Below are positions 15,230 through 23,864 of a DNA stretch of 64,000 bases, one piece after another. Under the pieces are notes generated by a model. That model was not told the DNA's origin and ran no database searches. It worked only from the letters and a program-made list of their open reading frames with translations. The first letter of the stretch is position 1; each line of letters starts with the position of its first letter. The translations under genes were made by a program, and so were the position numbers. Source of the stretch: Palsa-504 sp963808615 (GTDB lineage: Bacteria > Actinomycetota > Actinomycetes > Streptosporangiales > Streptosporangiaceae); contig CAWEGV010000006.1 in the NCBI GenBank assembly GCA_963808615.1, positions 186,001-250,000 of the forward strand, read 5' to 3'.

Positions 15230-15971
15230 AGGCCGAGCCGAAGATGGCGCCGCCAGGTGAGCCCTGGCCCTGGCGTCGACTCCGGCTCCGGCGGATCAGC
15301 GTGCGGATAACGCCGAACATGATGAGGATCACCAGTATCGGCGCGGCCACAGTGAACAAGCCGAAGGCCACGAAGGCCCACGGTATGCGCTGGTCAGCGG
15401 GAGCGAGTCCTGCCGCGACGAACACCTGAGGGGTCTGCAGCAGCAACTGGGGGGACCCACCGCCGAACACCGCCACCGCCCGGCCGATCACGTCGCTGAC
15501 CGGGACCGGGCCCCACATGCGCGAGTCGATCGCGATGCTCCGGTGGTCGCCAAGGACCCATAGCTGCCCGGGGTTGAGGGTGACCGAGAACGTCGTGGCC
15601 GAGGGCTTGTCGCCGGGGTAGACGTAAGTCTCGTCGAGCGGTTTGCCGTCCACGGTGACGCGACCGGCGGTGCAGCAGGCTACCCGGTCACCGGGCAGGC
15701 CGATCACGCGCCGGACGAAGATCGCGTCCGGCCGACTGAGCGCGATCACGTCCCCGCGGCGGACGCCCTGTCCCTTGTCCACCAGCACCGTGCTGCCGGC
15801 AGGGACTGTGTTCGCCATTGACGTGGAGGAATTGGTGAGGCCACGGGCGGCGAGCCGGATCCAGGCGAACGACGCGATGATGCCGGCGACCGCGAAGGCC
15901 ACGAGCACCCAGTAGGCAATCCGCCCGGCGCGCCGTCTTCGCGATGCGGGAGTATCGGCCATTCTCGACAT
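15225..15971 (-). CDS. lepB: signal peptidase I, active-site Lys replaced by Arg
   Basis: A 248-residue membrane protein with a TM helix at about 18-40, which cleaves signal peptides of exported proteins outside the membrane. Box B reads TSMANTVPAGSTVLVD with the nucleophile Ser51. Box D reads IFVRRVIGLPGDRV, where family members have K-R, so the general-base Lys is Arg87 here. Box E is GDHRSIAIDSRMWGPV. A second hydrophobic helix is near the C-terminus, as in many actinobacterial paralogues. The start is taken as ATG 15971; ATG 15962 is also possible and no good ribosome site is seen. A small reading frame ends 20 bases upstream. Its C-terminal end abuts an IS481 remnant. Confidence 0.8.
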   Translation of the reverse strand: MSRMADTPASRRRRAGRIAYWVLVAFAVAGIIASFAWIRLAARGLTNSSTSMANTVPAGSTVLVDKGQGVRRGDVIALSRPDAIFVRRVIGLPGDRVACCTAGRVTVDGKPLDETYVYPGDKPSATTFSVTLNPGQLWVLGDHRSIAIDSRMWGPVPVSDVIGRAVAVFGGGSPQLLLQTPQVFVAAGLAPADQRIPWAFVAFGLFTVAAPILVILIMFGVIRTLIRRSRSRRQGQGSPGGAIFGSAS

Positions 15972-15991
15972 CTTAGGCGGGCGGCTAGCGG

Positions 15992-16132
15992 CTAACCTCG
16001 ATTCCGGGGGACCTGGCAGGTCCGGATGCGGTGCCGGGTGACCAGGCACCAGGTGGCAGCGTTGAGCCCGGCGCGGACCGGGCCGATGGCGGCCGGAACG
16101 GCGATGATCGCGGTCTCGGTGCTCTGGCTCAT
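15992..16132 (-). CDS. possible small protein, 46 aa
   Basis: ATG 16132 has GGAGG 11 bases before it, and the frame ends 20 bases before the signal peptidase start, an arrangement that suggests coupling. The product (MSQSTETAIIAVPAAIGPVR...) has a short Ala/Ile-rich hydrophobic N-terminus, too short for a confident membrane helix, and a basic end. No family is recognised, and it could be a chance frame. Confidence 0.35.
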   Translation of the reverse strand: MSQSTETAIIAVPAAIGPVRAGLNAATWCLVTRHRIRTCQVPRNRG

Positions 16133-16287
16133 CGCGTTCCCTTCCTCCGAAGTTGCGTTGAAGATTACTCTCGGAAGGCAGGGCGGAAAATCACGGGTAC
16201 CGCCGCCAGACCCTAGACCGAAGTTCCCCCCAAGCCGATTGGCCGACGCGTTTGACCAGGTGGTAGAGCCATTGATCACCGGAGTTA

Positions 16288-16305
16288 CATGACTACGTAG
16301 TCATG
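16288..16305. promoter_or_regulatory. 18-bp perfect palindrome
   Basis: CATGACTACGTAGTCATG is a perfect palindrome in the gene-free stretch 16133-16554. It may be an operator for the small gene and signal peptidase transcript, or mark the left border of the integrated element. A short GAGCTGAGG follows at once, matching the 3' end of tRNA-Ala as read on this strand, but the match does not extend. Confidence 0.45.
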
Positions 16306-16418
16306 AGCTGAGGCTGTTTAACCTGGTCAGCGCCTATATCGGTGCGCCACCGAGGGGAACTGCGGCCTAGAAACCGTCAAACATCACCTGAAGCCGAATC
16401 GTCAACGATCAGTTGGCA

Positions 16419-16537
16419 CTAGGCACGCGGCTAGGCACGCGGCTAGACACGCTAGACACGCGGCTAGACAGCGGCCAGGCATCCGGCTCCGGCTCCGGTT
16501 TCCGGCCCGCTAGACACCCGGCAACTGGACTAGACAC
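16419..16537 (+). repeat. CTAG[AG]CAC direct-repeat cluster
   Basis: Seven copies of CTAGGCAC or CTAGACA(C) occur at 16419, 16431, 16443, 16452, 16463, 16510 and 16530, some with a 12-base period (GGCTAGACACGC). They lie just after the stop of the broken AICE regulator, at the presumed left end of the element. Arm-type integrase sites or a replication/transfer locus (clt-like) are possible roles. Confidence 0.6.
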
Positions 16538-16554
16538 CGGGCACCGCAAATCAG

Positions 16555-17810
16555 CTATGCGGGCCGTTTGGCCTCCTCGCTGAGGACGTGGAGTTGATCG
16601 AGGTACTCGGTGGTGCCTGCCTGGCCCGGGTACCGGTCGCTGAGCACCTTGGTCAGGTCGCGGCTGGCCATCAAGAGCGACGGCAGAGACCTGCACTGGC
16701 CGCTGAGAGCGCGTTTTCCCTGGCGGATCGCTTCGTCGAGGTCGCCTTGGCGTGCCGCGACCACCCCGAGCGTGACGTGGGCCTCGGCCAGGCGCATCGG
16801 TGCGCGTTCTCTGCCGTCGAAGTCGGTGCTGGACTGGATGACCTCGTTGGCGAGGTTCTCGGCCATGTTGTCGTCGGTGAGCAGCCGGTAGCAGTCCATG
16901 GCGTAGAAGTCGAACTTGGTCGGGTCCACGACGAAGTGGTGGGTGAGGTTCTCCGGGTACGGGATGGAGTCCAGCAGCCGCCGTCCGCGGTCCAGCGCCA
17001 CCTCGACCTGGCGGCGGTCCCCGATCCGCGCCCATGCCTTGGCCTCCTGGGCGAGCAGCTGCACGGCCACGCTGGTGTTCGGGGCTATCTCGGTACCGGC
17101 GCGGGCGGCCGCGACCACGCCGTGGTAGTCGCCGCTGGTCAGGTTGATCCACGCCCGGATCTCATGCGCCCAGGCCATGATCTCGCCGTGGTCGGCCTCT
17201 TCGCCCAGCGACAGGGCCGCCCGCCGGGTGGTCTCGGCGGCTTGCCGGTTCCCGGTGTCATGTTCCACGCAGCCGACCAGCAGCGCCACCCAGCCTGCCA
17301 GCACGAGCATCTCCCGGTGCTGCTTCAGCGTGACCCGCTGGCCCTGCATCGCGGTGATCCGGCGCAGCCAGGCCCGGCCTTCGATGAGCAGCTGGTCCGC
17401 GGGCATGAACGGGTACTCCGAGCACAGCTGGTCCGCCATGATCCGCAGGCCATCCAGCGTCGCCTGGTCCAGGTCGGACCGCTGCAGCGGCTGACCAGTT
17501 CCAGGGTGTCCATCCCGGCCATCGCCAGGACGTCCGCGTCGGCGTCCCGCCGGGGCGGCACCGGGAACATCGCGTGCGTGACCGTCCCGAAGGTCTCGGC
17601 GATGAGCGGCTGCTAGAAGTCCTGGCTCGGGGTGAGCTCTCCGGCCTCCCAGCGCTTCCACCGCCGTAGCAGGCTGGGGTGATCGGGCAGCTTGCCCGGC
17701 CGGTGGGCGCTCATGGCTCGCACCGCGTCGGCCTGGCTCCAGCCGCGGGCCTGCCGCTCGTTGGTCATCCGCCGTGCCCGGGCGGGCCGGTCTTGCGCCA
17801 TGGTGGTCAC
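16555..17810 (-). pseudogene. AICE helix-turn-helix/TPR transcriptional regulator, nonsense plus frameshift
   Basis: The frame from ATG 17810 gives an HTH-like N-terminus (MTNERQARGWSQADAVRAMSAH ... LLRRWKRWEAGELTPSQDF) and then a TAG at 17613-17615. Reading on gives QPLIAETFGTVTHAMFPVPPRR ... MDTLELVSR. A one-base loss near 17487-17491 then shifts the frame, after which QRSDLDQATLDGLRIMADQLCSEYPF continues intact to ALSGQCRSL and the stop at 16555. The long part is an all-helical TPR-type sensor (WVALLVGCVEHDTGNRQAAETTRRAALSLG). Intact relatives are about 400 residues and control AICE genes. It is divergent from the element's other genes. Two independent lesions make it a pseudogene. Confidence 0.8.
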
Positions 17811-17857
17811 TCCTTCGCGGATTGCCTCCGTTCTTCAGTGTCGCCGATAAAACGCCG

Positions 17858-17920
17858 GTGACACGCATGGTGACACACCGATGTCACGTCGCTGTCCGTC
17901 CATGGCAGCGGCCATGTCAC
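17858..17920. promoter_or_regulatory. operator cluster GTGACA-N6-TGTCAC
   Basis: GTGACAC occurs at 17858 and 17870 (12-base period), and inverted ATGTCAC at 17881 and 17914. Two of them form the palindrome GTGACA-N6-TGTCAC (17870-17887). It lies in the divergent region between the regulator pseudogene and the first AICE gene, the expected place for the regulator's operator. Confidence 0.6.
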
Positions 17921-18024
17921 TATGCGTGCTGCTTCCGTTACAGCATTCTCGGACTGTGGCCAATCCCGGCCACGTCCGGCAAGAGCCCCCAAGGCAAGGG
18001 CTGCCACAGGAAGGAGCAACGATC

Positions 18025-18345
18025 ATGCGTCTGGTGCTGAAGGACGAGAAGTACGCCTTCACGGTGACCAAGGCCGCCGAGCCGAGGACCGAGTACGGCA
18101 GCGGCCAGCAGAAGATGAACCGGGCGAGCAAGCTGCCCGAGTGGGTCGTGGAGGTCCTGGCGATGGACTCCGAGCGCGGGGAGGTGATCCGGGTCACGGT
18201 GACTGGTGATCAGCCCAAGGTGTCCCAGGGTCAGCCCATCCGCTTCGAGGAGCTGGAAGCCATCCCGTGGGCCAACAACGGCCGCAACGGCGTGGCCTAC
18301 CGCGCCCTGGCGATTCATCCCGCCGCCCAGGCCCGCGCCGCCTGA
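18025..18345 (+). CDS. AICE hypothetical protein, 106 aa
   Basis: ATG 18025 has AAGGAG 8 bases before it. The soluble product starts MRLVLKDEKYAFTVTKAAEPRT and is beta-rich with RGEVIRVTVTGDQPKVSQGQPIRFEELEAIPW, followed by an Ala-rich end. Genes of this type are the first gene after the divergent regulator in many actinomycete integrative elements, where the role is unknown; a small single-strand-binding or accessory replication function would fit the OB-like strand pattern but is speculation. It is probably controlled from the GTGACA operator cluster. Confidence 0.7.
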   Translation: MRLVLKDEKYAFTVTKAAEPRTEYGSGQQKMNRASKLPEWVVEVLAMDSERGEVIRVTVTGDQPKVSQGQPIRFEELEAIPWANNGRNGVAYRALAIHPAAQARAA

Positions 18346-18447
18346 CCCCGGCCCGGCCGGTTCTGCGACGGCCGGTCGCCATCAGGTGACAGGTGCTCAC
18401 CCGCGCGTCCGTCAACCGCACTTCGCACGGAAAGGATCACAGCTGCC

Positions 18448-18810
18448 ATGACCCGCAGCATCACCCCGATCACCGCCACCAACGGCGGCGAATCACCCGA
18501 CGACACGGGCAACACGGCCCGTCCCGGGCACAGCCTGGCCGCGCTGCGTCACAAGGAAGGCCACGGCCTGATCAGCCTGGCCTGTGACGCCCTGCACGAG
18601 ACCAGCGACCTGGCCCACGACATGCACGCCCAGCTGTACGCCAAGGACCCGGCCGATGACCGGGAGGTCCAGCAGCTGCTGGAAGAGACCCTGACCTGCC
18701 TGCAAGCCGCAGAGCACTACCTGCTCATGCTCGGCAGCGTCATCGAAGAACGCGCCACCCAAGACCCGGACCCGGGAGTGGATCCGTGGTCGGTGGAGCC
18801 CGCGTTCTGA
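18448..18810 (+). CDS. AICE hypothetical protein, 120 aa
   Basis: A 120-residue acidic, helical protein (ISLACDALHETSDLAHDMHAQLYAKD, EVQQLLEETLTCLQAAEHYLLMLGSVIEERA) with a flexible Thr/Gly-rich N-terminus. GGAAAGGAT lies before the ATG. It sits 102 bases after the previous gene on the same strand, as part of the element's early operon. No membrane segment, metal site or known motif is seen; function unknown. Confidence 0.65.
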   Translation: MTRSITPITATNGGESPDDTGNTARPGHSLAALRHKEGHGLISLACDALHETSDLAHDMHAQLYAKDPADDREVQQLLEETLTCLQAAEHYLLMLGSVIEERATQDPDPGVDPWSVEPAF

Positions 18811-18903
18811 CCCCCGCATGGTGCCGGGCCTAGGGGACCGTCATCCCCCGGCCCGGCCAGCCAACCCGAACCCATCCCATGCATTTGAGAAAGAGGTGAG
18901 TGG

Positions 18904-19348
18904 CGTGTTCAACGCTACCAACCCGCAGGCGGCCCGTCATGTGTAGGCGGCCGTCTTGCTGTCAGCCCTCCCATGAGGGCGCGGGCATCGCCGCGGTCGC
19001 CGTCGTCATCGGCGCCGCATACGCCTACGCCAAGATCGGCCCGGAAGCAGCCCGGATCTGGCACCTGGCCGTCGAGGCCGTGATCATCTTCACCCTGGGC
19101 TGCGCCGCAGCCGCGGCAGGCATCGTGATCACCTGGGCGACGGCACATTACATCCGCACCCGCCGCACGCCGCGGCAAGCGGTGCTGGTCCCGGTCCGCC
19201 GGAGGCGCAGCCGTCCATCGGCCACGCCAATCACCAGCCAGACTGCCTGGCCTGCGGGGATACCGGCAAAGTGCTGCGCGCCATCGGCACCAGCTCCTAC
19301 CAGCACGAGTCGTGCCCGGCGTGCCAGCCGGTACACCGGGCCGGGTGA
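18904..19348 (+). pseudogene. SpdB-like AICE membrane transfer protein, multiply broken
   Basis: GTG 18904, with GAGGTGAG before it, starts VFNATNPQAARHV and hits TAG at 18943-18945 (probably Trp or similar originally), then reads AAVLLSALP. A frame change leads to HEGAGIAAVAVVIGAAYAYAKIG ... AVIIFTLGCAAAAAGIVITWATAHYI, two membrane helices. A second change near 19190 leads to the C-terminal part with cysteine pairs, CLACGDTGKV and SCPACQP, ending at TGA 19346-19348. The three frames together make the expected SpdB-like spread protein (about 145 residues) of pSAM2-type elements, which helps plasmid DNA spread through mycelium. One nonsense codon and two shifts make it inactive. Confidence 0.7.
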
Positions 19349-19353
19349 GCGGC

Positions 19354-19952
19354 ATGCCGCAGCATTCCCCGCGGAATCACCGCAACAACCCCTACACCAT
19401 GGACCGGATCTTCGCCCAGGTGCATCACAGCGCCGCCGGGGCCATCTTCCGGTTCCGCACCGAACTGGCCCTCCTGCTCGCCGCCGTCGCAGGCACGGCC
19501 GAACTGGCCAAGGCCATCACCGTCGGCTGGGCCATGATCATCCTCACGACACTGGCACTGGCCGTCCTGGCCGTGCCGTACTCCAGGCGGCTGGTGACCC
19601 GGCGGCCTGGTGCATCTTGTCCCGGCATCGCATCCAGAAGGTCTGCTTCGAGACCCGGATGCACACCCGGTCCGGGCGGCTCCCCCTGGTCCTGCGGATC
19701 ACCCCGACCGAGGTGGGGGAGCGGGCGCTGATCTGGTGCCGCGCCGGGATCTGCGTCGCGGACTTCGAGGCTCACGCCGAAGAGATCGCCGCGGCCTGTT
19801 ACGCCCGCACCGCCCGCATCGAAGGGCACGAGAGGTGGGCGCAGCTGGTCCAGCTTGACATCGTGCGCCGCGACACCCTCGCCCCGCACCTGGTCATTCC
19901 CTCCGGCCTGCCCCAAGGCCGCGCGACAAGGCGGCAAAACCCCGCCGCGTGA
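19354..19952 (+). pseudogene. AICE membrane transfer-associated protein, frameshifted
   Basis: ATG 19354 lies 5 bases after the preceding stop. The first frame gives MPQHSPRNHRNNPYTMDRIF, then two membrane helices (TELALLLAAVAGTAELAKAI, AMIILTTLALAVLAVPY). Near 19605 the frame shifts by one base to AWCILSRHRIQKVCFETRMH and GRLPLVLRITPTEVGERALIWCRAGICVADFEAH, running intact to 19952. In related elements both parts form one protein of about 200 residues, encoded upstream of the transfer ATPase and probably membrane-anchored. The break makes a full product unlikely. Confidence 0.7.
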
Positions 19953-20030
19953 TCCCGGCTCCGGGCACGCGCGGCGGCTGGCCGCAACCACGCACGCAAC
20001 CAAGTCATCAACCTGAAAGGAAGTGTTGGC

Positions 20031-21020
20031 ATGCCTGCCAACGTCGAATCCATGTTCTCGGTCCGGCAGATGCCCTGGCACCGCGAAGGCACCATCCTGT
20101 CCGGCTACCCCGGCACCTGGGCTGAGGCCCGCACCCTGGCCGGGCTGGACTGGGACCCGATCAGCACCGAGGTCTACGCCTGCACCGGCATCGACCGCAG
20201 CACCCTCACCGAGGTCTACGAGCAAGTCGAGGGCTGGAAGGCCATCAGCCGCTCGGACACCGGCACGGTGCTGTCGATCAACAAGGACTCCTACACCGTG
20301 ATCAGTCACGCCGAGATGGGCGAGATCGTCGAGGCGGTCCTGGCCCAGCCCAACGTGAAGCGGGAAACCGCGGGCGTCCTGGACGGCGGCCGGGCCGTGT
20401 GGTGCCTGGCCCTGCTCGACGAGCCCGTCGACCTGCCCGGCGATGACTCACCCACGCTGCCGTACCTGGCCATCACCAACCGGCACGACGGCACCGCCGC
20501 CTGCGCGCTGCGCGCGACCGCGGTCCGGATCGTGTGCGCCAACACCTTCCGCGCCGCCGAACTGGAAGGCGAGCGGACCGGCGCCACCTTCTCCTTCATC
20601 CACCGCTCCTCCTGGCGCACCCGCATCGAGGAAGCACGCAAGGCGGTCACCGGCGCCCGCGCCGAAATGCACCGCTATCAGGAACTGGCCCGAGAACTGC
20701 TCGGCATCAGGATCACGCCGAAGCAGCGGGAGCTGTTCATCACCGAGTTCATTCCGATGCCACCCGCGGGTCTGGTGACCGACCGGGTGGCCCGCAACGT
20801 CGGCGAAGCCCGCGCCGCGCTGCGGATGATCTTCGAGTCCAAGACCACCGAGCAGGTGGCGCACACCGCCTACGGGCTGGTCCAGGCGGCGGGCGAATAC
20901 CTGGACCACGTCAGGGCCGCCCGGTCCTGGGAGACCCGGCTGAACCGGACGCTGTTCCGGCCCGAGCCGCTCAAGCACCGGGCCCTGTCCCTCATCCGCG
21001 ACGTCACCGCCGCGGCATAA
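20031..21020 (+). CDS. DUF932 family (phage/plasmid-like TIGR03299) protein
   Basis: A 329-residue protein with the DUF932 pattern: N-terminal SVRQMPWHREGTILSGYP, a middle WKAISRSDTGTVLSINKDSYTVI, and ITNRHDGTAACALRATAVRIVCANTF, which is diagnostic. AAAGGAAG lies 8 bases before the ATG. The family is common on phages, plasmids and AICEs and has no proven biochemical role; a replication or DNA-modification accessory role is usually suggested. The reading frame is intact, unlike the two genes before it. Confidence 0.85.
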   Translation: MPANVESMFSVRQMPWHREGTILSGYPGTWAEARTLAGLDWDPISTEVYACTGIDRSTLTEVYEQVEGWKAISRSDTGTVLSINKDSYTVISHAEMGEIVEAVLAQPNVKRETAGVLDGGRAVWCLALLDEPVDLPGDDSPTLPYLAITNRHDGTAACALRATAVRIVCANTFRAAELEGERTGATFSFIHRSSWRTRIEEARKAVTGARAEMHRYQELARELLGIRITPKQRELFITEFIPMPPAGLVTDRVARNVGEARAALRMIFESKTTEQVAHTAYGLVQAAGEYLDHVRAARSWETRLNRTLFRPEPLKHRALSLIRDVTAAA

Positions 21021-21092
21021 CCACGAAGGGGACGCCCCGGGACTCAACCCCCGGGGCTCCCCGCTCCCCCACCGACGAACAAGGAGCAAGTC

Positions 21093-21344
21093 ATGAACCT
21101 GACTAGCACGTCCTGGTCGTGCGCTCGCTGCGGCGCCGCGTTCATCTCCACCCCGCCCGAGCACGGGCTGTGCGGCCAGTGCCTCGACGAGCTCGAAGCA
21201 CTCGTGCAGCTGGCTCCCATCGCCAATCCGCCCTGCCCCATGTGCGGCGGGCCGGTGTGCGCCGACTGCGGCAAGGCCCTGATCACCCTCCTCCTGCCCG
21301 GCCACGTCCCGGGCCAGCCAGCCGGGGGAGGTGAGCGGCGATGA
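21093..21344 (+). CDS. small zinc-ribbon protein, 83 aa
   Basis: AAGGAG lies 7 bases before the ATG. The product has three cysteine pairs: CARCG (11-14), CGQC (29-32) and CPMCGGPVCADC (50-61), enough for one or two structural zinc sites, and no membrane segment. Its stop overlaps the start of the transfer ATPase gene by 4 bases (ATGA), so the two are co-translated. It may be an adaptor for transfer or replication, but that is inferred from position only. Confidence 0.65.
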   Translation: MNLTSTSWSCARCGAAFISTPPEHGLCGQCLDELEALVQLAPIANPPCPMCGGPVCADCGKALITLLLPGHVPGQPAGGGERR

Positions 21345-22219
21345 CGGCTGACAGCATCCCGGTCACGCCGCTGTCGATCTGGGATCCGGTGCACCTGGGC
21401 ACCGACGAACTCGGCCGCCGGGTCCAGGTCACCTTGGCCGAGCGGAACATGCTCATCGGCGGCGAACCCGGCGGCGGCAAGTCCGTCGCCCTGCAGCTCA
21501 TCGTCGCCCACGGCGCCCTGTCCGCGGACTGCCGCCTCATCCTCATCGACGGCAAGAGAGTCGAACTCGGGTTGTGGCGCGACTGCGCGGAGAAGTTCAT
21601 CGGCCCGTCCATCGACGACGCCATCGACACCCTGCACTGGCTCCAGGGCCAGATCGACCAGCGGACCGACGAGCTGCTGGCCCGCCAGCTCCGCAAGATC
21701 ACCCCGGACCTGGGCTGGCCGGTGTACCTGGTCCCAGTTGACGAGGTCGCCTACTACTCCGCCACGGTCGGCACCTCGGTTCAGCAGAAGGAGTTCAACG
21801 CCTGCAACCGGGACATCGTGGCCCGCGGCCGCGCGCCGGGCATCATCCCGGTCGAGGCCACCCAGCGGCCCTCCGCCGACATCATCCCCACTTCCCTGCG
21901 AGACCTGTTCGGCTACCGGTGGGCGTTCCGATGCTCCACCGAAGCCTCCTCCGACACGATCCTCGGCCACGGCTGGGCCAACATGGGGTACACGGCCACC
22001 GAGATCGACCCCAAGGCCCGCGGGGTCGGCTGGCTGCGCGCCGAGGACGGCATCCCCCGCAGGGTCAAGGCCGCCTACCTCACCGATGAGGACATCATCC
22101 ACCTGGCCGCCTGGGCCGCCCAGGCCCGCGCCACCCACCACGCCGACAACCCGCCCGGCCAGCAGGGCGGGACCGTCATCCGGCTCCACGGCAAGGACGG
22201 AAAGGGCGATGCGGCATGA
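21341..22219 (+). CDS. FtsK/SpoIIIE-type DNA translocase (AICE Tra)
   Basis: A 292-residue ATPase. Walker A is GGEPGGGKSVAL (residues about 40-51), Walker B VYLVPVDEV (about 130-138), and the FtsK-type GRAPGIIPVEATQRPSADIIP follows. In this family a hexamer pumps double-stranded DNA between hyphae, the single protein needed for AICE conjugation. It lacks a TM segment and a clear winged-helix C-terminal domain, so it is on the short side. The start overlaps the upstream gene and its stop overlaps the next start (ATGA), showing a tight operon. No lesion is seen. Confidence 0.85.
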   Translation: MTADSIPVTPLSIWDPVHLGTDELGRRVQVTLAERNMLIGGEPGGGKSVALQLIVAHGALSADCRLILIDGKRVELGLWRDCAEKFIGPSIDDAIDTLHWLQGQIDQRTDELLARQLRKITPDLGWPVYLVPVDEVAYYSATVGTSVQQKEFNACNRDIVARGRAPGIIPVEATQRPSADIIPTSLRDLFGYRWAFRCSTEASSDTILGHGWANMGYTATEIDPKARGVGWLRAEDGIPRRVKAAYLTDEDIIHLAAWAAQARATHHADNPPGQQGGTVIRLHGKDGKGDAA

Positions 22220-22407
22220 CCGCCGTTGCGTATACCGGGGACTGCTGCCCGGCCTGCGGCAGCGACCAGGTCACCCCGTACGCGGTCCTGGTCGGCGGCA
22301 GCGAGGAGTACGGCTACCAGTGCCTGGCCTGCGCCGTCATGTGGCCCGTCCTCACCTACCCAGGCACTGTTACCAGCCGGGGTGAGCGGAAGAACCCCGC
22401 GGCATGA
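22216..22407 (+). CDS. small zinc-ribbon protein, 63 aa
   Basis: Starts inside the end of the Tra gene and ends inside the start of the rep gene (4-base overlaps at both sides). CPACGSDQVTPYAVLVGG...YGYQCLACAVMW is a two-cysteine-pair zinc ribbon of the kind that binds DNA or bridges proteins. Genes like this are common between tra and rep in AICEs. The role is unknown; overlap argues for a fixed stoichiometry with Rep. Confidence 0.65.
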   Translation: MTAVAYTGDCCPACGSDQVTPYAVLVGGSEEYGYQCLACAVMWPVLTYPGTVTSRGERKNPAA

Positions 22408-23864
22408 ACGACCCGGAGCTGGTCCTGATCCCCGTCCTGGCCGGGCCTGGTACGGGGACCGGGGCGAGCACCAGGGCACTCCAAGCCGAGCTGCTGGATC
22501 GCGCCGCCCGCAACGATTACGACCAGTGGCTATCTGGTGCCCTGGCCGTTGGGGGCTGCGTGCGGCCGATCCGGCTGCGCGGCACCGCCCGCGACATCGA
22601 CACCGCCACCGGCGAGATCGTCTCGGTGCAGGACACCGAGGACATGCCGGACAAGGTGATGTACCTGCCGTGCGGGGACCGCCGCGAATCGGTCTGCCCG
22701 CCGTGCGCGGAGACCTACCGGGCCGATACCTACCAGCTGATCCGCGCCGGGCTGGCCGGAGGCAAGGGCATGCCCGAGTCGGTCGCGGTCCACCCGTGCG
22801 TATTCGCCACCTTCACCGCCCCCTCCTTCGGCCCTGTGCACACCCGGGTGGAAAAGACCGGCGGCAGGACCGGCCGGTGCCACCCCCGGCGTAAGGCCCG
22901 CTTCTGCCCGCACGGGCGGCGGATCTCCTGCGGGCAACGGCATAAGGAAGACGACCCAGCCCTGGGCACGCCGCTGTGCCCGGACTGCTACGCCTACGAC
23001 GCCGCCGTGGTCTGGAACGCCCACACCGGAGAACTGTGGCGGCGCACCATCATCACGCTGCGAAGGCGGCTGGACAAGCTCGCCAAGCCTCATGGCGCCC
23101 GGGTCCGGCTCTCGTATGCCAAGGTGGCCGAATTCCAGCGCCGCGGGCTGATCCACTTCCACGCCATCTTCCGCCTAGACGGCGCCGACCCGCATCACCC
23201 CGAGCGGACCATCCCGCCCCACCCAGCCCTCACCCCGCAAGCGCTGGCCAACTTGATCCGCCAGGTCACCACCACCACCTGGTTCGCCACCGTCCCCCAC
23301 CGCGCCAAGCCGACGGGCTGGGATATCCGCTGGGGCGCCCAGATCGATCCCCGCATCGTCCAGGTCACCAGCGACGGCGGCATCACCGACATTGCCGTGG
23401 CATCGTATCTGGCGAAGTACGCGACCAAAAGCACCGAGCCCGCTGGTATCCCGCCCGGCCGGATCACCGCTGAAAACGTTGAGGTCTACGCCGACACCCG
23501 CACCCATCAGGGCCGGCTGATCCGCGCTTGCCTGAAGCTCGGCGGCCACTCGCACGAAGACTTCAAGGCGCTACGCCGCTGGGCGCACATGCTCGGCTAC
23601 CGCGGCCACTTCGCCACCAAGAGCCGCCGCTACTCGACAACGATGCGGGTGCTGCGCGCCGCTCGCCGCGACTGGCACCGCCGCCAGCAGCCCAACGCCA
23701 GCGGCCACGGCGAGCGGACCGTCATCAGGCACACCAACCTGTCATGGGCCGGGCGCGGCTGGCGAACCCGCGGAGACGCCCTGCTCGCCCTCTCAGCCGC
23801 TGCCCGCGCCCGCGAGCACCGGCAGGTAGCACGCAGTGAGATTGGATACCAGGAAGGCGCGTGA
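22404..23864 (+). CDS. RepSA-type replication initiator
   Basis: A 486-residue protein of the pSAM2 RepSA family, which nicks the double-strand origin to start rolling-circle replication after excision. A zinc-binding N-terminal region (CGDRRESVCPPCAETY) is followed by a second Cys/His cluster (CHPRRKARFCPHGRRISC). The HUH motif is IHFHAIF (about residue 250), and the candidate nicking Tyr is in VASYLAKYATKS (about 333). The frame is intact. The start overlaps the zinc-ribbon gene, and its stop overlaps the excisionase start. Confidence 0.85.
   Translation: MNDPELVLIPVLAGPGTGTGASTRALQAELLDRAARNDYDQWLSGALAVGGCVRPIRLRGTARDIDTATGEIVSVQDTEDMPDKVMYLPCGDRRESVCPPCAETYRADTYQLIRAGLAGGKGMPESVAVHPCVFATFTAPSFGPVHTRVEKTGGRTGRCHPRRKARFCPHGRRISCGQRHKEDDPALGTPLCPDCYAYDAAVVWNAHTGELWRRTIITLRRRLDKLAKPHGARVRLSYAKVAEFQRRGLIHFHAIFRLDGADPHHPERTIPPHPALTPQALANLIRQVTTTTWFATVPHRAKPTGWDIRWGAQIDPRIVQVTSDGGITDIAVASYLAKYATKSTEPAGIPPGRITAENVEVYADTRTHQGRLIRACLKLGGHSHEDFKALRRWAHMLGYRGHFATKSRRYSTTMRVLRAARRDWHRRQQPNASGHGERTVIRHTNLSWAGRGWRTRGDALLALSAAARAREHRQVARSEIGYQEGA

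Noticed and set aside
16588..17616. 342-residue plus-strand frame opposite the AICE regulator
   Set aside because: It is antisense to a recognisable TPR regulator and has shadow-type composition.
20448..22189. 285- and 381-residue minus-strand frames opposite DUF932 and Tra genes
   Set aside because: They are antisense to well-supported genes and contain no domain.
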